Below, piece after piece: positions 56,543-64,000 of a DNA stretch of 64,000 nucleotides; the stretch's first letter is position 1, and each line of letters opens with the position of its first letter. Source of the stretch: Caprella mutica (Eukaryota; Arthropoda; Malacostraca; Amphipoda; Caprellidae); contig CANNZV010001615.1 of assembly GCA_947561585.1 (NCBI GenBank), positions 1-64,000 on the forward strand, read 5' to 3'. The position numbers were made by a program, and so were the translations under genes. A model generated the notes under the pieces. That model worked only from the letters and a program-made list of their open reading frames with translations, did not search any database and was not told the DNA's origin.

Positions 56543-59500
56543 CTAGAAAAAGAGATATGAAAATGTTTACAAATCCACCGATAAATTTTATTGCAGTTAA
56601 GAATCAGACATTTTCTTACCATCAGTTCCATACTCCCCTCCCTCCCATCATTAGGTTTGTTAACTTTGTCTGCTCCAATTCTCCTTCGATAAATGGCTCT
56701 GAGGATAAACTCAAACATCTTACAATTATTCTTAAACGGAGCAACTGTTGTGGAGTATTCAACTACTAATATGAAAAAGATTAATTAACTTATTGTTTTC
56801 AATAGAGGAAAGTCTAGACTTCAGATATTTTTTGTGTTGTTCACTGTTCAGGTAAATGTCTAACAATTCATTTACTACAATCCTTGTAATTTAAAATTAC
56901 TATTCATTATGGTTGTTATGTTATATTATAATTTACCTCAATGCTGCTCTTGTCTCTACTTCAATTGAACCTGTACGAAATTGATGAAAGTGATGCTCAT
57001 TACAGTAGATGAACTCGTCTCTTGGTGATAATTTATTTATTTCAGCGATGAAATTTTGCTTTTGTAATGGCACTGCCAAACACGGAAGTAACTGTAGGAT
57101 TGAGTCAGGAATTAGTTGGGGTCAACGATAGATATTAGTTAGAATCGTAGAAAAAAATAGTTTTCTTGTAGAAAAGTGGTGTAATTGAAAGAAATACACT
57201 TAATAAATTCAATAGACACTTCAGAAAAAAAATACAAATAATTATTGGAAAGTGATAAACATTATGTCATTTATGAGAAAAAATAGACTAAAACACATAA
57301 TTTTGTAGGCTCTAGGACAACTGCCATGTGGACAACTGCCATGCGGACATCTGCTATAAAATATATTATAATCTTATTTTGTGTGAACTTTTAAACTTAA
57401 CCGTACAGCCGAAATTGTGCATGAAGAAGTATGAAAATTAATATCGACGGTAGTTTCAGAATTAAAAGTTGAAGTATAGTAAATTTATTTCTTCATTATA
57501 TTCTTTCACATTTAACCCATTTAGCCAGCCCCTCAAATAATCAAATGGTTGACAAAAAGGTAAAAATCTATAGATACAAAACATTTTTACAAAAATTTCA
57601 AAATAAAAAGAACAGTACAAACACTAGCTTTACAAGTTAAAATCACTTGTGAGTGTGATTTTGCATCTTATTATCAATTAATTTTTCCTTTGGGTTAATT
57701 TATATTTTTTATTTTTGAAAACTAACTTATCCTTACAAAGAACACTTTACTTGATACCTGGATAGTTTTTCTATCCTTTGTTTGTTCCAAGCTCCCACTG
57801 ATCAAAAATCCATGCATAACATGTTTTATAAATATTGGGAAAGTATCAAAATATCTGAATAAATATTACTCAAATGTGTTTTATTAATTCTGTTAATAAC
57901 CATTTTTTTAATTAACTCATATATACCCAGAGTTTAGTGAACGCAACTCTTATTAAATAATAAGATGCAGAACCACACTCACTGGAAATTTTAACTTGTT
58001 AAGCTTATGTTTGTACTATTCTTTGTATTCGGTGATAGAACTTTAATGGCTATAGCTAATATTGATAGGACTTCAAACTTACCGACTGACTGAAGTCCCA
58101 GTAAAAATGCAAAGTACATAAGAAAGAGTAATGAGTAATGCGAGATGAATGTATAAGGTGTGTGAACGGAATAAAGGTGATAAAGGATGAGAAGAAATTG
58201 CCTTGTGATGTCTTTAATCTATGACTGCTTCCTCACTGATAATTTTAAGCTTCAAACGTTCCTTCTAATTTTACAATGGTACATCGAGTACGTGACATAT
58301 GGAAATTTACACTTAAACTTTATCGATTTCTAATAACATATCCTGACCAATTAAACACAACAAAAAACATGAAAAACCCAAACTTTAAACAAAGGTAAAT
58401 ACAAAAAGAAATTAAAATTAACAACTTGCAATATAGTTAGCTATACAGTTAGCCACGAAATTATTCGTACACCCTCTTCCTTTCAATAATTTCTTCAATA
58501 ATTGAAAATCAATTGTTTGTACATTCATGTCTCAGATTTTAACAGGGTGAAAAGTACACAATTGGGAACATAATACAGAATTTTCATGTCAAAGTTTAAT
58601 TCTCAAGAGTTTTGACAAGCAAAACTACTAAAGTTATTGACAAAAAATTATTCGTACAGTTGGGAAAAAATAGCATAATTATAATATTAATAATGAATTG
58701 CAAGATCTTTAAGCTTGATAAACTTAAGCAGTCTTTCCCTATAGTTTTTGACGAGATTTGACGTAGTTTCAGGATAATATTTTTCCATTCTTCAATTGCA
58801 ACACTTTTCAATTCTTGCAGATTCGTGATAGCTCGACTCTTCATTCTGACTTTCAATTGTTGCCATAGATTCTCAATTGGGTTCAAACAGGGCTCATCGA
58901 ATGCCAGGGTAGCACGGACTCCATCTTTTTATGAATCTGGGTGGTTGTAGACTTTGAGGATAAGGAGCGAGAGACTTCTTTTTTTAATTTTTGATTCCAA
59001 ACTTGCACCTGTAAATTTTACAGTAATTTAGTTTAATATTTTAACTACATAAACAATTTAATATATAGATCAATTGATTCTATACAAAATAATGAAAATA
59101 CTATTAAATAAAAATACATATGATTTAGTTTTAAATAATTAATCTACAAAAAACAACTATGTGCTCGGTAATGCATGACTTACCTAATCAGGGAATTGGA
59201 GTTTAATCTTATAGGGTTGCACAGTTACAGTTTAAGCCTTTATGAATTTGAAAATAAATAATAAATCACTTTCTATAATAAAAGAAATTACATTAGTTGA
59301 ATACTAAATAGCTAGTTGTAAGTTCCAGATTAGGTAGAAATTCTAAAGTCAAATGTACATTGTACACGGCACGGAACCAAACGAAACACTGATAGTTCAA
59401 ATTCATTGGAACTACAGTGCTTCGCCTGGCCGATTGTGTAGCACAAATAGTAATTTTATGACGATAAGTAAACTAATATTATATAGAAATTTACTAATTT

Positions 59501-60777
59501 TAAATAAACTAATTAAACCATTACTATATAAATAAGCAAATGAACAAAATTAAGTTAATATAAATAATTGACAGAAACTTCTAGAATGTAATAGAGATTT
59601 CTATTTTAAAGAAAATTGATCTGATTGAGCACATACTATTATACATATTATTAATTTCTAATCAGGCACTACAACTTAATTAAACGTACTCTTGGTAATT
59701 GTCGTGTTGAAAGGTTCTACCGTCTTCAAAGACCGAAACTTAGAGCCGATGTCTTGAGGTTTTTAACAAAAACAGTCATATAATTATCAGATTTCACTAT
59801 CCCTTAAATTTGAACTAATTTCCCAGCGCCTCTTCAAGAGAAACAACCTAAAAACATTATTGAACCACCTCCATGTGTATTTTTGGAAAAGTGTTCTTCG
59901 GCAGAAGAGCTTCGACTTTTTTGCTTCGAATATTCTTCTCGTTATTATGTCCGAAATGCTCGATTTTTTGTACACTGTCACAAGAGTATTTCTCTTCATA
60001 CTAGTGAGATTAGGCGAAGTTCTAACGAGCAGCAACATGCTATGGTTTCATTGGTTTGTGTAAGTGGAGTTCATCGAGTTCAGTAATCATGCAGCCTATT
60101 CTTGTTCAGACAACGCTGTATTATGTGCTACCTCACGCTAGTTCCTTCAATGTCATCAAACACAATTAGTGGATTATTGACATCATGGAACAGTTTTCAC
60201 GCAGTTCCTGCTGAAAGTTTTCGTTTTCGGTCTTGTTCAGGCAATGTTTCTTTAGTACAAAACTGAACAAATTTCTTTATAACATATTGTACTGTAGATT
60301 TATTGAAATCCAGACCTTTAAATATTTTGAAATTATTAATTTTTCCTGCATTGTGGAAGTCAATAATCTTCTACCTCAAGTCTATATTGAGCTCCTTCGT
60401 CTTCAACCAACATGGCGTTAGCATGTGAATGACGAGGAATACTCTTTTTTAAAACTCTTTAATTCTAGTTTTTTAGCTTAAGATAATAACAGTTCATATT
60501 AAATTCAATTCCTGAAAGGTTAAGATTAAAAATGCATATTACAATTAACTCAATACAAAAATATAATATACTTGTCAGTTGTCCACATGGCAGTTTGTTG
60601 CATAGCAGTTGTCCGCATGACAGTTTGTTGTATGGCAATTGTACGTATGGTAGTTGTCCGTACACCATTTTGTAACAGGGTACTTACTTTAGAATAGACA
60701 TCTGATAAAGTTAGTATATCGTAGGTATCAATCAGCATTGATCTTAGTAAGGTGAGAGACATTTCTTGATTCACAGC
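56243..60777 (-). CDS. Gene B: second TRPA painless-like channel, C-terminal part only
   Basis: Four exons matching the last four of gene A in order, phase and splice sites: 60777-60688, 57091-56937, 56698-56620, 56542-56243. They encode the cytoplasmic tail after S6 and a longer coiled coil; stop TAA at 56243-56245. The pore, membrane segments and ankyrin repeats must lie to the right of the window. The introns also align with gene A up to about 63060, so this is a tandem segmental duplication. No stop or frame break is seen in the four exons, so the copy may be functional. Two foldback elements sit in its introns. Confidence 0.8.
56620..56698 (-). CDS. Gene B C-tail exon
   Basis: 79 nt, AIYRRRIGADKVNKPNDGRE..., acceptor ATCCTCAG and donor GTAAGA. 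Four codons shorter than in gene A, frame kept. Confidence 0.8.
56937..57091 (-). CDS. Gene B C-tail exon
   Basis: 155 nt, LLPCLAVPLQKQNFIAEINK..., acceptor TCCTACAG and donor GTAAAT; same length as the gene A exon. Confidence 0.8.
58448..58925 (-). pseudogene. Tc1-like transposase C-terminal fragment
   Basis: Minus-strand frame 58886-58596 with NPIENLWQQLKVRMKSR and LQELKSVAIEEWKNI, the conserved C-terminus of Tc1/mariner transposases. The end sequence TAGCCACGAAATTATTCGTA near 58450 and a second ATTATTCGTACAG near 58645 look like element ends. A frame change before LNPIENLW and loss of the N-terminal two thirds make it inactive. Confidence 0.7.
58930..60560. other. FB-7 interior, no gene recognised
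   Basis: The region 59750-60420 has weak protein-like frames on both strands (e.g. minus 60038-59787) that might be decayed transposase, but no motif is clear. Confidence 0.35.
60688..60777 (-). CDS. Gene B exon (post-S6)
   Basis: 90 nt, AVNQEMSLTLLRSMLIDTYD..., acceptor TTGTACAG and donor GTAAGT; same length and phase as gene A 12029-11940. Confidence 0.8.
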
Positions 60778-61153
60778 CTGTACAATTAAAAAAAAATTAA
60801 TCTTCAATCGGTTATTTCATTGATGATTTGGAAAATAATAAATACATCTCAATCATTGGTCTTATAATCATGGTTGTTGAATGGAAAATAGTCACAAAAT
60901 ATTTTCAATAACCACGAATAACAAATTAATTTAATTAGTTATCAAATTTTCAAGATAGGATATAATTTGTATCGATAATAAATTAATCGAAAAGTTATTA
61001 TTAGTTATAGAGAACAAACACTCAAATTTCAATGAAAAGTTATTTTGAAATTACACTGAATGGTGAATTTTCCTCTTTGTGCTAGCAGGCAAGACAACTG
61101 CTCTAAAATACAAAATGTTTGCTAACAAACTGTTATTGAGTAGCACTAAATTT

Positions 61154-62217
61154 GGTTCTAGGTATATTCCACCCAGGTATATTCCACCCCGATATATTCC
61201 ACCCCAGGTATATTCCACCCCAGGTATATTCCACCCCGGTATATTCCACCTCTGTGACAATGCTCATTTGAGTGGAAATAAAAAAAATCTTAACATTTTA
61301 TTTTTAGATGGCCATTTGTTAAATACTCCGTAACAATGAAGAAATAACACAAACGAATATTTAGAGGTAGCTCAAGTCAATTTTTCAAATTTAATCCTAA
61401 TAGACAAAAATAGAAATATTTATAATGTGGTAGTTTATTTCAAAGATGACATGTTGAGCAAGTTAAAATTAATTCCTTTTTAACATGAAACTGCAGTATA
61501 TGCTTTGATAACAATAATTAGAACAGGTGTGAAAGAGTTCGGTCGGCAGAATGTAATATTTTCGTATTTTGTTTTATAAGTTGCTGCTTTGGATTTTAGG
61601 ACAAAAACTCCCGTGGTTCAAAATCTTTCCGAGTAAAAAAATGAAATAATCTCACCAGTCCTAAAACCCCGTGCAATAATCACCACCTCGCATTCAAAAA
61701 CCTCTTGGTCAAAACAAATAAAAACATGTAAAGTATCATCGGTGTGAAAGAAAGGCTCCGGTCAAAAACCATTTTATACCACTTTTAATCAAAGTCATTC
61801 TACCAAATTCAAAAAAAAAAAATAAAAAAATATCAAGAAGTAGTATATGACATGATTGACATCATCTTACAGTTAATATCGCTGCTGTGTTCAGCTTGTG
61901 ATTGAAAATCTAAAATATCTCAACTGATAAAGATCTTTCATACAACCATTCTTCTGTTGTTCTATCACATATGTAGTGAAAAATAAACAGCTTGTGATTG
62001 ACCAACGAAAGTTTTAATTTGCTACAATGAAAATGCAAGTTACCTTGTATTTTATGAGATATTAATATAAATGATTAAAATCAATAACTAACCAAACCTA
62101 GCCCGTAAAGAGAGATGGAAAACACCGGGGTGGAATATACCTAGAGTGGAATATACTAGGGTGGAATATACCGGGTTGAATTTACCGGGGTGGAAGAAAT
62201 CGAATTTACCGGTCACC
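61154..62217 (+). mobile_element. Foldback element FB-6, copy 3, 1064 bp
   Basis: Flanked by CTAAATTT (61146-61153, 62218-62225). Left end GGTTCTAGG, right end complemented GGTGACCGG. Left arm has six GGTATATTCCACCCC-type words; right arm the complement. Gene A shows the empty site GCTCTAAATTCATTATG near 12108. Same orientation as copy 2, opposite to copy 1. Confidence 0.9.
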
Positions 62218-62419
62218 CTAAATTTATTGTAATTTTCATCTCTGAGAAAGCGTATTGAATAAAAGATGACTAAAAGTGTCAACATCAAACAAATAACAAA
62301 TTCAATTTTTTTCATTACAGCTGATAATGTGGGATGGATTCAAAAAAATGATCCGTGTGGTATTCAGTTTATATTTGAAAGAAAACCATTCATATTATAA
62401 TACTTGGGTCTTGATAAAT

Positions 62420-62925
62420 AAATGATAAATCATATTTTCATGACTAAAATACATAATTCATGTTCAACATAAATAAGCTGTTAAGCAATCTACTATAATT
62501 AATAGCAGGTACATGAATTTATTAAAGTCTAGCAAGCCCCTTCATTGTCTTATTCAAAAAAGCAGCTTAAATATGTACATAAATCAATACTGATTTAAAA
62601 AGTAATTGGTCAATCTCCTCTTTAATACTGATAACGATCCATTATTCTTTATATCACAAGGTAGGCTATTCCAGATGTCCGGAAATATGTATTAAAAATT
62701 TATTCTTATATTTTCCACTCTAGGAATCTGTTGTACATATAATATTATCTCTTTTGCTAGTTTCATATACATGATTAGACGCTCTTAGATTTAAGTCATT
62801 CAAGATTGTGGGATATAAGTTTATCTTTTTAGTTTTGTACATATAAATAGAAACATAAAGTTTGTATATATCGATCAATTTTAAAATTGAATTTACCCTA
62901 AATATACACATTTTTACATTATAAT
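62420..62925 (-). pseudogene. LINE 3' fragment in a gene B intron
   Basis: Minus strand reads IFPDIWNSLPCDIKNNGSLS then LKEEIDQLLFKS and a stop near 62566: the WNSLP tail of LINE ORF2. Upstream NHVYETSKRDNIICTTDS is probably part of the same C-terminus. The segment is absent from the aligned gene A intron, so it inserted after the gene duplication or was lost from A. Confidence 0.6.
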
Positions 62926-64000
62926 TATCATACTTAGTTCATGAAAAGCTGAAATATGTTGTGATGGGTTTTCTGGCTTACAAGCACGAAAATGAGCTTG
63001 GATCTATCAATCTTATAAGTTGCCAGTGTGACCAATTTACATAGAGATGACTGCTAATATTTGGATTCCGGCAAATCTGCCGGTGTATTATGCCGAGTTG
63101 AGATCCATGCACATTTGAAATATTAGCATATGAGAGGCGGAGAGTTGATTGTGGGCGTGGCGTTATTGCTGCAGTATCGAGTGTGACACGGTAGTGATAG
63201 CGCATGAGTAGCTCTTAATTATGTATGTGTGATAAAATCCGTGCTATAAATGATTTACACATTGTCACACTATAATGGAGGTCTCAAATTATGACAGTGG
63301 TATATCTTTGCACCTTGCTAATGACTAACATTTAAAAAGTTTCTATCCGAACAGAAACGGAACATGTTCAACCTAAGTGCAAAATAAAACCTACTTTATT
63401 TAGTTCTAATCCCTTTTTTAATTGTACCCTCCACTCTATTGTTATTTTTCTATCAATTAATACTTAGGATACTAATTATAAAATTGCAAACCATTTATAA
63501 CTTGGTTCTTTATTTCTATTATTGTTTGTATTTCTATTATTATTTGTGATTTTACTTCTACCCTCCGAATTTAAAGCAAAGAAATAGTGCCTTGTCCTAC
63601 AAATTCAAATCAATAACAAAGGCTTACAAAGCTGATAAATGCATCATCGATGGCTACCATTGCAGTTACCTTATCCAGGAAAAACAGTATATACCTAAAA
63701 TTGTACCTAATTACCATTAAATTTATGATAGTACATGATGCATTTCGCATCCATTTCTTGTTCTTCTATTCAATCTAATTGAGATGTCAGACAGTGACGG
63801 TTGAATGTGAATATTTCTTATATAATTAATTACATAGCGAATACTTGATCAATTTCTTTTCTGTTAACTGTGATATTTTATATAACCATATAGTTCTATA
63901 AATTTATAGTATTTTTAAATAAATTTTAGTTATGAGTGGCAAATATCTGACAACTACAGTATTCGAAAAGTGGATGTTGACAGTATTTCGAAATTATGCG
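62926..64000. other. Gene B intron, right part, to window edge
   Basis: 62926-63060 aligns with gene A 12345-12462 (TACAAGCACGA...GAGCTTGGAT; CCAGTGTGACCAAT). From 63060 on there is no counterpart in gene A, where the transposon cluster starts. No exon with channel motifs was found to 64000. Confidence 0.5.

Larger units (their letters stand above)
57308..60666. mobile_element. Foldback element FB-7 (word GGACAACTGCCATGC), 3.36 kb
   Basis: Flanked by ATTTTGTA (57300-57307, 60667-60674). Left end GGCTCTAGGACAACTGCC; right end complemented GGTGTACGGACAACTACC. Left arm has three 15-bp words; the right arm has about six (CCACATGGCAGTTTGTTG, GTTGTCCGCATGACAG). Gene A has TATTTGTAACAGGGTACTTA, uninterrupted, at the same intron position (about 11925), which confirms an insertion. 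A truncated Tc1-like element lies inside. Confidence 0.85.

Overview
Eukaryotic, AT-rich and intron-containing DNA, almost certainly from an insect. The host gene is a TRPA ion channel of the painless type, and the repeats are typical of arthropods: Gypsy and Bel/Pao LTR elements, jockey-like LINEs, Tc1/pogo, piggyBac-type MITEs and a tRNA-derived SINE. A hemipteran is possible, but nothing seen here proves the order.

Host genes. Both lie on the minus strand. Gene A is complete in its coding part: eight coding exons between 39454 and 11074. Splice phases match at every junction and the summed CDS is 2724 nt (907 aa), close to Drosophila Painless. It has N-terminal ankyrin repeats, six membrane segments with a TRPA pore and S6, and a C-terminal coiled coil. 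Its fourth intron (29220-12030) is 17 kb because of nested transposons. Gene B (56243-60777) is the 3' part of a tandem paralogue: four terminal exons with the same phases, the rest lying past the right edge. The paralogous introns also align, so gene A serves as an empty-site control for insertions in gene B.

Repeats, left to right. 1-9 kb: TTAA-flanked MITEs, a decayed pogo-like element with a piggyBac-type MITE nested in it, a LINE tail and a foldback element. 12-28 kb: a 15-kb foldback element that holds a broken Mutator-like transposase and was hit by a Gypsy element (156-bp LTRs, GTATA duplication). That Gypsy carries an inverted RT-RNaseH-integrase segment and a nested, young Bel/Pao element. 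30-32 kb: a foldback element carrying a nearly perfectly palindromic Tc1 derivative. 36-39 kb: one foldback element holding two others. 40-54 kb: LINE fossils, word arrays, a SINE and a 51-bp satellite. 57-62 kb: two foldback insertions in gene B introns.

Main observation. Nine elements look unrelated inside but share one plan: 8-11 bp target duplications, one end like GGTGACCGG and the other like GGTTCTAGG, and inverted arms built from tandem words of about 15 bp, with a different word in each family. One of them carries the Mutator-like transposase remnant, which makes a Foldback/MULE-type superfamily a reasonable hypothesis.
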